Positions 38,828 through 52,299 of a stretch of 64,000 nucleotides of DNA are shown here, piece by piece. The notes beneath the pieces were generated by a model that did not search any database, was not told where the DNA came from, and saw only the letters and a program-made list of their open reading frames with translations. The first letter of the stretch is position 1. Every line of letters begins with the position of its first letter. A program made the translations under genes and the position numbers. Source of the DNA: Polydactylus sextarius (taxonomy: Eukaryota; Chordata; Actinopteri; Polynemidae). Location: contig CM028912.1 in NCBI GenBank assembly GCA_016801845.1, positions 4,813,001 to 4,877,000 on the forward strand, read 5' to 3'.

Positions 38828-39060
38828 CCTCGCTCACTCCGCCATCTGGGGAAAGAGGCTCGGGGTCCGTTCATCCATACCGTTAACCACCGAGCGGACC
38901 GTCCATCATCACCGCCCGCCTCTGTCACCCCCAACGGGAAGAGACGGCGTTGTGTGAGAGTTGGCACGCCACCACGGGAGCAGCAGCAGAGTGAGTGGCA
39001 GGATGTTTTCACAATCAGGTGTCGCCCCGATAGGAACCTGACGGGGGCGCAAGAGCTGCT
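38828..39060 (-). promoter_or_regulatory. CpG-rich 5' flank of xk
   Basis: A GC- and CpG-rich stretch directly upstream of the xk ATG (minus strand), with no TATA box in range. It is likely the 5' UTR and promoter. It borders the ACTAGT-rich block that starts at 39201. Confidence 0.45.
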
Positions 39061-39200
39061 GCGCTCTGCTGTGCGCACTGATATGGAAAAGGTTTTTGAG
39101 CTGTGGTTGGTCTTTATCAGCACTATTTTTTTTTTACATTTAATCTCACGAATTGGACAAAAACTCTTGACTAATCATCAACTAATGACACATTAATCAA

Positions 39201-40600
39201 ACTAGTTCAAACAGAAACCTAACTAGTGACACCAGGTACCAAACTAGTGATCTTTTTTTACACACTAGTACCCACCTAGACCTAACTAGTACCACTCAAG
39301 GTCTCACTAAATTGCTGCAATAGCTGTTTGTAGTTAACTAGAAACACTTATGCACCTCACTAGTTAAATAACCTGCAACTTCCAAGCTAAGAGCTTACCA
39401 TAAGGCCAAAAAGGTAACTAGTTACACAAGTTTAAAGCACATTAACTGTACTATCTAACTTGTGAGACTCAAAATGTTTACCAGCTCAAACTAGTGAGAA
39501 CATTTATATATCTCATTATGCCATCCAGTTAACTAACTCGTTTTGAATCAGTAACCTAGCTCTAGTAGACATTTTGAGGCTCCTCAGTTCGGCAGAAAGG
39601 GCCAAAAAGACAAGAATAGTAACTAGTTACACTAGTTGAAGACACTTTAACGTTACTCGATAATGTGTGAGGCTCAAAATGTTTAGTAATTATCCAGTAG
39701 GAGAAACTATGTGACATATTGTGTGTGTTATATTTTTTTTGCTCTTTTTGAACCTCACTACTAGACAAAGTCACAAAGGTCAAAAACACCAACACTAGTG
39801 TAACCTGGCTCTAGTTAACTATTACTAGTTATAGAAGACATTTTAAGTTGCACTAGTTAACTAGAAAGTGTAAAAGTGGTAGTGTCAATAGTAAAGGCCA
39901 ACTAGCTTCAACTAGTGTATCTAGTTACCATCTTGGCCTTTACTAGTTAAAGCTGATGAGCTTTTGTCTCTATTTAGTGTAACTGGTACAGAATTGCAGG
40001 TCACTAGTGTAACTAGTAGACATCTTAGCTCTTTCTAGTTAACTGGTAAACATTTTATTGCTCACCAGTTAACTAGCCTGGTTACAAGTGATGCTACTAA
40101 TGTAACTAGTAAAGGCCAAAGTGTTAACTAAGACATGTTGTGGATATTTTCTGCTTCTGGTGAAGAATGAAATAGAAACTTCTGCCGAATGACAAGGTTT
40201 TATTTTATTTTTATTTATTTTTTTGCAGAAAGAAAAGGTAAATCAACACACGAGTGATCCGAATGAAGAAAGACGGAGAGGATGGGGAGACCTAAACATT
40301 TATACCGGTGGAACCGCTCCCCAGTGATCTTGTTGGCCCCTTTATCTGCTGCAGGAAACCAGCATCCTCCACAGGGTGACGTTTCACACCTGAGGTGTCC
40401 TACAGGACTTTGTGTCTGGGTGTGAAATCAGAGGGTCTAAGTCTCACAAATGGTCGAATACACAAAGAACTTGAAATCTAGTCTGCTTTTGGCTCTTAAA
40501 TAGTGGTTGAAATTGCAGGTTGTTAATATAACTGGTGGACATGTTGACTCTTAAGTTAACCAGTTAATACTTTGAGCCTCAGCTGTTAACATTTAGTTTT
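39201..40600. repeat. ACTAGT-rich irregular tandem repeat
   Basis: By hand count, ACTAGT occurs 18 times between 39201 and 40110. Three of these extend to the perfect palindrome AACTAGTT (39200, 39416, 39621). A longer unit repeats: tgtgagactcaaaatgttta at 39461-39480 and tgtgaggctcaaaatgttta at 39665-39684 differ at one base and are 204 bp apart. Taactagttacac recurs 205 bp apart (39415, 39620). Diverged units with ggccaa and ctagttaac continue to about 40130, and a fainter part lies at 40510-40600. No frame is coding. I do not recognise the family. Confidence 0.8.
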
Positions 40601-43398
40601 TTACTAGAAGATATTAAAATGAAAAGCACTGATTGAATCCTAAATGTTTCAGTACAATTTCTAAACGTGCAGATATAGTAACAATAAAACAGACTATAAA
40701 TAACATTCAACACAAATAAACTTAAAACTGGAGGACGACACAGGATAAACACGAGAGTCTGTGTCTAGTGTTTCTGGCTTTTTTCCAATCATGATAAATG
40801 CTACACACATGAGGTTGTTCCTCAGATGAATGATTAATAATTATACAAAGAGTTTGTTTATGTTCAACACCTCTGCTCTTTTGATTTATTAAATAAACGT
40901 ATTTAGATTCAAAAGAGCAACAATCTATAAATTTTGACCTTATTAGAGCCTAAAGCCACAAAATACCGTAAACAAGCACAACCGGATGTTTGGCCACTTC
41001 TGCATTTATACACACACTTCTAAATATTCAACACTGTTTGTGATGTTAAACTGTTTTTAAGGACTTGAATGAAAATAGTGAGTAGTTAGGTCATAAATCC
41101 TCAGCCTTCTGTAATGTTTTGTTATTTTTATTTATATATTTTTATTTAATCTGTAATGCCAGACATCAAATATTATAGAAGGTGCACAAAGTACATGTCT
41201 GTTGGTCAAGTGGTTTCATTCACCATCAATAAACACATTATTTCATAAGTTCTTTGTATTTTTAAATCTCATGTTGTTTGTATAATGTTTGTAGTTGTTA
41301 TAGTAATTAAACAGTGAAATAAAAATAGCACAACAGACAAATAAAGGGTCAAAGTTCAAGTGTAAAGACCTAAAACAAACTCTTAAGTCAAGAACTTATA
41401 CTCCACAACCATTAAAACTGAAATCACATTGTCAGGTTTAATGCACAAAAGAACAGTTGATGTTAATTTGCTTTTTGTTTAGACTTAAGCTGTTAAATCT
41501 GTATATATGAGCGTTAGTGGGACATTTTATTTGATTTCTGTTGTGTCGAAACACAAAGTTAATTATCATAATTTCACACAAATCAAATATAATATGTTGC
41601 AAGAAGTTTAAGACTTTTAACAAAAAGAACATACAACTTGTTTGTTTGTTTGTTTTTATTTCATCTGAACACTTTATTAGTAACAATAATCCTGTAGATT
41701 TTTTTGTTGGCGAATGCAAATGCAAAAAAACAAACAAACAAACAAAAATAAACAGCACAAACATACACAGCTTATAAATGTTCCACAACAGGCACAGTTA
41801 GCATTGGGAAACTGCTTTGGTTTGTTATTATTCACAGGCTTTTTTTTTTTTTCTTTTTTTTTAATCATTAGTTTGTTTGTTTTTTTAAACAGACACCAGC
41901 CACATGTCAGAAACATTGCCCCAAAGCCTTTTAAGTTTCCAGTGTTTTTTTTTTTTTTTTTTTTTTTTTTTTGATCATATCCAAATACTATAAATCTGTT
42001 TTTAAGGCCTCATCATTATCACATTTATGTAAATAAACCCTCCATCGACCGAGTAACAAAACAGTAACATCTTTATTATCAGACTTTACTGGAGGAAGAA
42101 CGAAATTCTCACACTGATCACAAACTCATGTTTTACTCTTCACATCTGAATTTACTTTATTTTTTTTTTTTTTTTTTTTTCCCCACATGGAAATAAAACT
42201 CGTAACAAATCACAACATATTGAAACACTCCCAGCGTCCCTGCACGGTGTCTAACACAGTCTGAAACATCGAATAGATACGAACAGCTGTGACACAACCT
42301 ACAACCTCAGTTCAAACAGGTGAGTCAGGAAAATTGCACAGCGCAGACAAAAGTGAGATTATTAATTAGGACAATAAACTACAGTTATTTCCTTTCAGCA
42401 TCTGTTGACTGTACCTCTCTACACAGTGTCGGTATCAAAATCCCTTCTTTATTCTTTGTTATTTAGTTTTTAATCATTTAAAGGCTGGGACAGCAATAAT
42501 TTGAGGAACTGCGAACCTTAAAGACGATACACTCAAAGTTCTGCGATTCATGACGCTGAGCTGGTGAAGTGGTAGAAAAATCTTAAAGGCATTATGTGAC
42601 GCTTGTTTTTTTCTGTTTCCTTTATTTATTTCTTTTTTTTTTGTTTGTGACTTTTGTGTGATCTCCTTTTATTTAAGCTGTTAATGGTGCATGTGTTTCT
42701 GACCTGAGAGCAGCATCTATGTTGAATATGCTGCGGTTGCCACGTTTCAAAAGCTCCCAGTACTTAAAAGCACAGGGGGATTTCAAAAGTCTGAAAGCGT
42801 AGCTGATTTAGCTAATAGCAGTTCTTTTTTTTTTTTGCATTATATCCATGGTTGTACAGACAACTATTGCTGAAGAAAACCTAAACTCATTATGAAAAGC
42901 TCTGAGCTGCTATTTCCAAGTTATTCTTGACAGATATCAGATAAGTGTAAGTCACACTGGATCTAAAAATACACGTATTATGTCAGTGTGTTCAGATTTG
43001 ACAGGGATAACATAACGTATTATCTTCCACTCACGTCTCTCCAACCCAGCTCTTCTGTACCATCCTGAAGAGACGAGCCTTCACCGTCTGAAAGCCTCTT
43101 CTTTAGTGCAATTGACTACATTATTAAATCGAAATCTGCAATTAAACAGTGCAGTGGGATGAATCTGGTAAAGCCTGGAAGCTGAACATTCACTTAGTTA
43201 CAAACACAAAACAAGACTTTTTTTTTTTCTACTGCAACTGTAATCAAACAAAAACCACCCAACCCTCAACTCCTGTTCTGATCACAGTGTCAAACCTGGT
43301 TTTTCTAAAGTTTCTACTGATCCAGTTCTCGGGGGATTTCAGAGGGAAGGAGTGATGTCTGTTCAGGTCAGTGGACGGGACATTTATCAGGGTCTCGT
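40601..43398. other. Non-coding stretch between xk and lancl3, with lancl3 3' UTR
   Basis: AT-rich sequence without recognisable gene. It contains poly-T or T-rich runs at about 41840-41862, 41945-41972 and 42158-42180, and TTTG repeats at 41638-41657. Candidate minus-strand AATAAA signals at about 42450 and 42620 could end the lancl3 3' UTR. The last few hundred bases before 43399 are presumably lancl3 3' UTR. Confidence 0.45.
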
Positions 43399-46300
43399 TC
43401 ACACAAAGACGCTGAACAGAGGGAATTCTGACTGGTCGGGCTGCAGGAGGTCGACCAGGAAACAAACCGTCCCCGACAGGCCTTCGAACAGACTGTAGAC
43501 GCTGGTCAGTGAGTGTGAACCGGCCTTGAACTCCTCAGTGAAGAGGAACTCAGCAAACCTCATGGGAGAAAAGAAGACTGGAGATTAATGAATGGAAACA
43601 CTAATGTTTTAATGGAACAGGTTACAGGTGATGTAGAAACAGGGATCGGAGAGGTCAAGTTTCTGTTTTTCTTATTGAAATATTGTTTTAGATGTTAGTA
43701 TTTGTAAAAAAAAAAAAAAAAAAAAATAGCTGCATCATTAGGTGGTTGAAACCAAATCCAGATCTGTACTGTAAAATCATTAAAGAGCCATTCATATTAA
43801 AAGATAAACTTCTGTTGTGGTTTTATTAATGCAATGAGGCTTCGACCTTCCTGTATAAATTAAGATTAATCCTCTTTAGATTGTCTGTAGCTTCACTATA
43901 TGTGCTTATACAATCTTTTCTGGGAGCTTGTGCGATATTGTGCCTGTATTTTTGTCTGGGTGATTACAACCCAGAGTGGTTAGGTTTTTTTTTTTCTCCT
44001 CTCCTTGTGTTGTTCTTGCTCAACACTTGAATATATGTAAAAGAAATCTATATGTACAGCTGTGAAATGTAAAGAAAATCTATTGATATAACTGAATTTA
44101 AAAAAATTTGGAAATGTCGCAAATTTTAGAGCCACACTGCTGTGGAATGATCTGGACAAATATGAAGTACTTTAAAAGTAATTTTATATTTTTCAAAAGT
44201 TTATAAAAAGCAAACTGTTGGGTAGATACGACAACTGCAGCAACCATCTAATAGTTGAACAGTAAACCTCATGAATGTGCTAAATAAAAAGTGAGTAGGA
44301 ATCATTTTTTACCTCTGAGCACGGTAGATGTATTTTGAGTTTCCCGTGAGCCGATACAACAGGAGGAAGACGTAAGCGCTGCCTGCGACTCCGTGACAAA
44401 TCCCAGGTCCTTTCTTCAGCAAACCTTTCTGCCACACCAGCTCTCCACTGCGGATACACGTGTCCAGATACTGGGGCTTTTTATTGATCAGATAGGCTTT
44501 CGCAAACAGATATGCCACACCTGTTTGACGGGACAGAGATTTGAATTCAACAGCTAATGAGAATCAGTGTCTGAACATGATGATTTATATAAATGACACC
44601 ATGTTTACCTGGAGCTCCGTGACACCAGTGAACCAGTTCGTTCTCTCTCTCGATGATGGCGCCGAGCTCTGCGGGCCAGTTACAGTTCTGCTCCTGGTTC
44701 ATGAGGAAGTCGACGCTTTGCCAAACCAGGTCCTTCTCAGCACCACTGAGCATGTCCTGGTAGCTCAGCAGCATCTGCAGAATTGATGAGAGGCCGTGGG
44801 CTGCACCTGACAGGAGGCGGGGGGGACGAGGGGGTCACACATGCACCCACCGAACCAGGCATGCAGTGAAGCACCATCATGCCAGGCACACAGACACGAC
44901 CCGAAGCAAACGAGCACAAACTCCAGGACTTTTAAATCTTTTTTCTCTCCTTATCTTATAAACTGTAGCTCATTGTACATACTTGACAGTTTGGTTTGGA
45001 GTCATCTGTTTGTTTTTAAAACTAAATTTGATGAATTTGATCTGAAAACAACTAAGCTCCTGTCAAGTACATAAAAGGCTGCACCATCAATGTCCAACTA
45101 AAAACCTCTCAAGACCAGAGACCACTCTGTTGGGATAGAAATTTTACATGTTCTCTCTGACCTAAGGCTGTAAACCGTATATTAAATATTTAAGTAGTTA
45201 AAAAGCACTGAACCATGCTTTATGGTTGAACTGTACATTAAAGATATTGATCTGATCCCTGAGAGTGATTGACTCACACACATGCTTCCTCCTTAAAATG
45301 CAGAGTAAAGTTGAGATAACAGAGCAGGAATTAGTCGTCTGACAAACCTTTCTTTCATTCTCTCAAAGACGACATTGGACGATTCTGCAAAATCACGGTT
45401 ATGTTCAAAGGCCTTAACATTTTTTAATTCCTATAATATCTGCCCATGGCAACTATGGAAAGACTGGGCGAGGAAATGACTGTGGTTGTTGCAAAAACAA
45501 TAATATGCTCAAATGTAATCATCATGTTTGGAAATATGCTGTTTTGCTTTCTTGCAGAGAGTTTGAAGAGGAAGTTGACTCCTCTAACCCTTGATGTTGG
45601 CTCTTCCTATTAATTTGCACAAAGACTAAAGAGGAAAACATTTTGCAGATGTTGGTCAGCACATTTTGGTCAAATACTGCAAAGTTAGTCCCTATTTCTA
45701 ATGGTATCATTCTTCACATATAAACCCTGAAAAGCAGGAAAGCAAACAGGTTTATCTCCTAAAACGTCAATGATTCTTTCAGTCCACTTTACTTGGACAT
45801 TGAACATAATCTGTGAGGTGCAGAATCGTTGAATATGGACTATAATTCATTGGGATACTGGACAGTGAGTGATCCTTCATGATGCCAGACACATGCAGGT
45901 AAAACACAGCTCTCTGAGACGAGAAAATCAGCGTCTGTGAATTCCCTTCAGATCTGAAGATTGTCAATGTCGAGCAAGACAAAGTTAGAAACCCCTGGTG
46001 AGCAAATCTCTCAGGACAGACAAACTGTTACGCATGCAGCACCTTATTTATAACTGTGGTGTTTCTACACAGCCAACGTTAGCATGGACAACTGTTTACT
46101 GACCAAGAGTTTCTGCCATTATTGGAGACCGGTGTGGGCTAACCTCACCTAGTGATTAAAATAAAAGAAAAATTGTTAAAGTTGTTGTTTTCAGGCACTG
46201 AACTCTCAACATTTCATCTCAGCTGGTAAATGAACAGCTGTTAAAGCTAATGTTGGCTATGAGATGACAGAAAAACTCTTTAACATCCAATTTAAAACGT

Positions 46301-46530
46301 CTCAGTGTCACTCATCTCATACTCATCTTCCCCTTATAAAGTTTTTTGTGTGTATCCATGCAGCAGAGGTGACCAGTGAGGCTTAGCTTACTATGAACTC
46401 TGTGTTGGTCTGAAAGTTACTGAGGATCCTCAACCCTGACGGCTGTCTTCATCCGATGCAATCAAGGAAAGGAAAATTAGCTTTAAACACGTTAACACAG
46501 CAAACCTGCATCCTCCTTGCGTGTGTGTGT

Positions 46531-46577
<47 letters not shown>

Positions 46578-47192
46578 TGTGCTTCACTGATCCTCCTGCA
46601 GTAGATCATCAGTTGACAGCTGCTCTGGAATTGAGATTAAGACTAAAACCTTTATTTATAAGTATTAATTCAGAGGTGAACCTTCAAACGTCTACCTGGA
46701 TAACAAGGGCAGACATTTAATCTTCTTTATCAGTGAATTAAGCTGGTGTCTTTACCAAGGTACTCTGTCCCGTAGTATGAGTACATGAGGGGGAAAGGCT
46801 TTCTCTTCCTGCGGGCGTACTGTTTTCCTGACTCAATGATCGCCTGGCAGATGGATTTGATCTGATCCTTGCTCAGAATCTGCAGAGGAAAAAAAAAAGG
46901 AAACAGTATTAGAGGTAGAACCTGTAATACTTTAATCAAAGTATGAAAAACCACATCTATTGTGTGAATTAATAATTACCTGAATTAAGGTGTAATTTAT
47001 CTTATCTGTCAAATAATGAGATATTATTACATTTTATTCTGTTAAGATAGAGACTGCATGTAGGCTTGATTTAGTAAAAATAACACATCAAATTTTTCAT
47101 GCCTTAGCCTGTTAAACCTGTAAACACACTTGGGTCTGTTGGTAAAAAAAAAAAAAAAACAAAGATGGTTGAGTTCCTCTTTAATTTTCAAT

Positions 47193-47233
<41 letters not shown>

Positions 47234-49233
47234 GAACAGACCGGCGTTAGAGCTGAATTTAAACGATCGATTGAATGCATCATCAATTATTTACAAGGCA
47301 AAAACCACCAGATATTCCCTCGCTGCAGCTTCTTTGCTTTCAATTAATTATCAAGACGCAGGAAAAATGAAGCTGCAACTTTGTTTTTCTTCTTCAAGTG
47401 TTCTCCTCAAGGTTGAAGTTTTTATCTTTGGGTTTAAATATTTATGCCTCCCCTGGGTGATTCACAGGGATGGTGTCTCCTTCCACTGCTATGCAGATGA
47501 TCTAAAACTGTACTGTCTGTGAGATCCACAGTCTCCAGTTTGCTAAATTTGTTTCAGATGTGGGTGTCAGCGAGTTTTGAGGTTTTACTTACAGGGTCAC
47601 AGGGTCATCTTTGCTAAAAACTGTCCACTTGTTACACTATATAAAACCAATGATGAAAAACTGAGTTTTAAGCTCATTTACAAATGTACAATCCTGTTTT
47701 TAGCAACTACTTTTAGCCACAGTGAAACGATCACATGTCTTAATTTTCTTCTCATCTTTATTACTGTAATAATATATTCATGTCTTCATCAGAAAACATT
47801 AAAACACCTACAAACACATCATCATCATCACCTGTATTTTAACCTTCCTACGCTGACTCCCCATTTGTTTCAGGATTATACATATTAAGATTTCACTGAT
47901 CACCTTTAAGGCCCTTCATGGCATGACTGATTTTATTTTAAATCTTTTAATCCCTTATGAGACCAGATCATAGCATTAAATCCTCAGTCAGAGATCTTAT
48001 GAATTTTCCAGAGACCTGATTAGCAACACAGACTGTTTTCAGGGACCAAAGTCTGAAGAAAAGTCACTTTGAACATGTACTTTTATCTAAAAGCATAAAC
48101 CCGTTTTGTATGAATTTATATATTTTATACTTTATATCTGTTTTAACATCTGTTATTCTTTCAATTAGATTTTATCAGTTATATCTCTTTATTTTACTTA
48201 TTTTATTTGTTATTTGTATTTGTTTATTTGTTGTTTTGGTCTTTGTAACTATATTTTTGAAGAGATCTATATAAATAAAGGTTAAGGTTATAATAAATAG
48301 CACTTTTTCCTCCTTTTGTACCAATTTATGTCTTTCAAATTTCTGTTTTAACATCTTTTAACTGATCTTATTTAATTGCTTCTCTTTATTTTATCGATAT
48401 TATGTGTTTTACTCTTAGTAACTATGTTTTGAAGATATAACAATAGAAAGTTGAATGGATATTGGTTTAATATTAATTGAGAGTAAAGATAATTCTTAGG
48501 TGCGGTATTTAGTTTTGACTTGGACACAAGACTCTTGAGAAGTCGTAATGATTGATCAGTTAATCAAAAACAATAAATGAATCGATCATATGTTTAGTTG
48601 TTTAGTTGCAGCCCTTGTTTAGACACTGGCCCAGTGTTTTGAAGTTAATCTGGAGGTGGGCCTGTAACTAGGCAACTAAAACTGTATCATCATCCTCACC
48701 TCGATGCCCAGTTTCTGTTTCAGGACCAGGGCGGCGCACAGGTACCCGGCCCGGCCCACGAACAGCTCATCCGAGCCGCATTCAAGGAAATTGATGGGCG
48801 CACAAACCTCCCACATGTTACGAAATTTAGTGAGCGGCTTAACGAAATCAGCCAAACCCAGGGATTTGTATATCATCGCGGCCACGGCGTAGATACCCGC
48901 CCCGCCGAGCAGGAAGGCGGCTCGCATGTTTTTATCCGGCTCCGCGTCCACGTAGCGCACCGACACGTCGATGATCTGCTTGGCCGTCTTCAGGTAGACG
49001 TCCCGGTTCTCGGAGAACAGCGGACACTCGCTGACATGATACAACATGTAAGCAACTCCGGCCGACCCATCGTACAGACCTCCGTCACAGTCGCTGATGT
49101 CGATGGGAACCTTTTTGAGGATTTTATCCACGCTGGCGACCACGGCGGGTACGATGGCATCGACGCTCTGGCCCGGGAGCAGCGCACCTTTATAGTCGGA
49201 GAAACGGTTCGCAAAGCAGCGGGTGTTTTCCAT
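43399..49233 (-). CDS. lancl3: LanC-like protein 3 (5 exons, 407 aa)
   Basis: Eukaryotic LanC-like protein, an alpha/alpha toroid related to bacterial lantibiotic cyclases. LANCL proteins are linked to glutathione addition to dehydroamino acids. Exons on the minus strand are 49233-48700, 46879-46756, 44806-44609, 44520-44313 and 43558-43399, with phases 0, 1, 1, 2 and GT-AG borders. The LanC Gly-rich repeats are visible (GLYDGSAGVAYML, FLLGGAGIYAV, FVGRAGYLCA, HGAPGVAYLF, CHGVAGSAYVF, FEGLSGTVCFL). The expected zinc ligands are present: Cys in HWCHGAPG, then Cys-His in GPGICHGVAG. LECGSDELFVGRAGYL and MYSYYGTEYLG match LANCL3 rather than LANCL1/2. Length is close to human (420 aa). The frame is open upstream to 49281 but lacks another ATG, so 49233 is the start. 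Confidence 0.96.
46521..46581 (+). repeat. (GT)n microsatellite in lancl3 intron 2
   Basis: An imperfect GT run (one TCT and one TAT interruption) about 175 bp from exon 46879-46756. Confidence 0.95.
47197..47231. repeat. (AT)n microsatellite in lancl3 intron 1
   Basis: Seventeen or so AT units, self-complementary. Confidence 0.95.
47395..48300 (+). repeat. L2-like LINE remnant with reverse-transcriptase YADD
   Basis: The translation gives VIHRDGVSFHCYADDLKLY; the catalytic YADD of the reverse transcriptase is at 47490-47501. It later gives LPICFRIIHIKISLITFKALHG and LIPYETRS, the thumb-side end of the same protein. It ends with atataaataaaggtt near 48280. Stops, frameshifts and an internal deletion show it is dead. 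It sits in lancl3 intron 1, antisense to the gene. Confidence 0.8.
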
Positions 49234-50030
49234 CACCGATGAAAGCGCAGGACCCACGTTAATAACGCAGATCTGTGTCAAGCCTGTTCAGTGTATCCAG
49301 GGATGAGAGAAAGAGAGAGGGAAACAATTTTGCACATCCAATCCTGTCAGACCCTCAGCTGATTGGATGTCAACAGTGATGATGGCTCAGCTTCATATTG
49401 GCTGATGGGACCTGCAGCCTGTCTGCCTCCAGGGACCTGAACAACCTGCAGGAACAAGTCACATCCCTTCATTTAGATTAGTCATAAACATTAAAACACA
49501 AGGGAAAGTTTTATTTTTAGAACTGGTGGAAGAAATACAACACAAAGTGCAGCGGTGCTTTCATTAAAATGTTGAGGTGGAGATACTTTAAAATACCTAT
49601 TTTCTTATCATTTCCAGTGTCACAAACTAAATCTGAGTGTTTGTTAAAAGAGAGAAGTAAAATCAAAAGGCCTCAAACAGTTTTTGAATAAAGTTTAGAC
49701 AAAAAAAAAAGTGGTTAAAGTGATTAAATTATATGATGAAAACATGGTTTGAATAGTGATTAACAGGTAAATACATCTGTCAGAGTAAAAGTACATTTCT
49801 CACTCAAATGTAATAAAATGATAATAATAATCAATAACATTGCCATAATTATATCCATATACATATATCTTACACTATACACTATCCCTTTCATCTTTTC
49901 CTTTCTCTTCTATTTTAGATTTACATGTTTAATTTTTCTTTGTTTTTCTTTATTTTCATGTGGAACAAATAAGGAGCTTGAATTTAATTGAAGTAAAAGC
50001 TGCATTAAATGTAAATACTCAAATTAAGTT
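49234..50030. other. lancl3 5' flank and AT-rich spacer
   Basis: The first about 100 bp are lancl3 5' UTR and promoter (minus strand), with a CT-rich run (ctctctctttctctc on the minus strand) near 49310. The rest is AT-rich and holds no recognisable gene. Confidence 0.4.
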
Positions 50031-50031
50031 T

Positions 50032-50032
50032 G

Positions 50033-50066
<34 letters not shown>

Positions 50067-50067
50067 A
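50032..50067 (+). repeat. (GTT)n microsatellite
   Basis: Eleven or twelve GTT units. Confidence 0.95.
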
Positions 50068-50639
50068 GCCTGACAAGTTGTTTCTCCTGCTTGAAGTTCC
50101 TGTTTAATAACAACAGGTGGCGATAGAGGCGTGTAGCTCAGCGGGCTGCTGTCCATGGTGCTGAAGAGCTGTGAGACTTAGACATACATAGACACAAATT
50201 GTCCAAATTGCAGGTGATCAGAAAGAACCAGATACTTTGCTACTAGATGTTTCTTGAGTAGCAACTCAAAAAGACACAAAAAGACTTCACACTTGGTTCA
50301 GAGTTGATTGAGAGTTGCTGCTTAGTTCAAATTGGTATAAATAAGCAACCAAGCAAGTAAAGAAGATTATGATAAACATCAAAAAAGAGCTAAATTTATG
50401 GTTAGATTCAACACAAAAAAGTAGGAACTGTGATCTATCGACGATTTCACTCAGAAACACTGTGAGTCTTTGCTCAGATTCACCCAGATTGATCAAAACA
50501 ACACAACCAAAGACATTTTCAAGGTTAAGAGGTAGAATATGATATATCAACTGGCCGAGTCAGTCACCTGATCTCAGACTGAGCAGCGTCCAACTGTGTG
50601 AAGACCAGACAAAAGACAGAGAAAGAAGTGACTGTTCAG

Positions 50640-50830
50640 GTCACACAATGTTCACTAATCGAAAGGTCAGTGGTTCAATTTCTGGGCTAGAAGATTTCTA
50701 CCATCGGTATATAAGTGTGTGTATGCGATGTAAATATAGCAGCAGTAGCATTGTGTGAATGGGTGAATATAATCACTTTGAATGGTCTCAAAGACTAGTA
50801 AAGTCTTATATAAATGGAGCAACAAACAAG
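50640..50830 (+). repeat. tRNA-derived SINE-like fragment
   Basis: ggtcagtggttcaatttctg resembles a Pol III B box. It is followed by tgtgtgaatgggtgaat, actttgaatggtctcaaaga and ttatataaatgg, which resemble the body and 3' end of tRNA-derived SINEs common in fish. No complete A box or tRNA fold is present in this copy. Confidence 0.45.
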
Positions 50831-52299
50831 AGTTGGATGTTGTTGAAGGAAAACTTTGAGCAACACTGAGTTTCTGTCGACACTAAACAACCACATAGAG
50901 ACGAAACACCACAAACATTAAGTATGAAGACTGTGTGGTTATTTTTAAACCCTTAAATGTGAGCACAGTGTGTAAAGATGAACACACCGTATCTGTATCT
51001 CGCACAGTCAAAAAAGAGCAGAAACCTCTGATCTGGATTGTTTTTAAAGTACATTTACTTTTACCTTCTTTTTATCTTCCTACTTTTACTTTTCAGATTT
51101 GTCAATTTTACACCCAAAACACGTGTTTGATAATCTTGTAGAATAAAAAACAGGGTGCTCTGATTTAAACTCCCACACAGATGAAACACATTCTGAGTTA
51201 TTACAGGTGATACGTATCTGCCGTGTTTATTACAGCTTATCAGACTTTGTGCCATTTCCCAGACGATTCAAGTGGTTATCTGAGTCAAGATTGTGCAGGA
51301 GGAGCTTTGAATCACATTTTAATTTGAAACTAGTTTTTTTTATTCCTTTGTGGTCCATTTATGAAGAGAGAGATAAAAAAAAAGAAGAAGAGGACAAATG
51401 TCACGGAGATATGAGTGTAAGAATAAAGGTCATCTTGTGAATTTAGACCTAATTAAATTTCATTTAATTAGCATTTTCTTCAAAAACTAAAATAAAGCAG
51501 TAATAAATGCCAATTGAACAAATACTTTTATTGAACTAGAAAGACGCAGCTTTTGTAGATAGTGGAGAGAGAGGGGAGAGATAAAGATGGTGAGAAATTT
51601 GCTTCGACATCAAAGTAAAACACAAGTGGATGTAGTTTCACTGACAGCTCCGACACATACTGTTCGGTCCATCTGGTTATTCATAGTGAAATCAGAATCA
51701 GCTTCTGGAGAATGTTCAAGAAACGAGGTTCAATGGCAAGTGGCCTGTTTGCTTTGATGCCCCGTTGGTTGGAAATAAATGATACACATTTAATGGAGAA
51801 ACTACTTCCAACTACTAAGTCTGCAGCCATCTTGTTCTTTGAAAACATCTTAGCCAGTTCTGAGTAAAGTTCTCAGATGTGGACAACAGAAGAGTCTGGA
51901 AAATTAAAATCGTTCGAGTCATGCTCAGAGAAGCATATTTTCGTCTGTCTTATCTACAGCCTTGATACAAGAAAACTCAATTTGCATTTATATTAGAAAA
52001 AGAATCTGAGCCCAGTTTGTGTTCATCCAATGCCGCAGACTAGCAACTCTATATGTCGTCAGAACGAGACATGAGGGTAAAGTGTAGGTGATAGGTTTGC
52101 TCACAACTAAAGGCATTTGGAACATGAAAGATAAACGCCTAAAAGGTTTGACCTTTAATTAAACTTTGAGGAAGAGAACAACTCACTTACCATCTAAGTG
52201 ACCACTAAAGGTTAGCAGTGGCAGCCCATGAAACAGTAACAATTAACCTGCAGAGTCAGACGACAACCACACCCCCACACTGACACTGTGACCGCCCCA

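Noticed and set aside
47395..47522. A frame with HCYADDLKLY that looks like a host reverse transcriptase gene
   Set aside because: It is a fragment of a dead L2-like LINE with stops on both sides.
50127..50160. gtagctcagcgggctg resembles a tRNA A box
   Set aside because: No B box at tRNA distance and no cloverleaf; the next B-like word is about 530 bp away.
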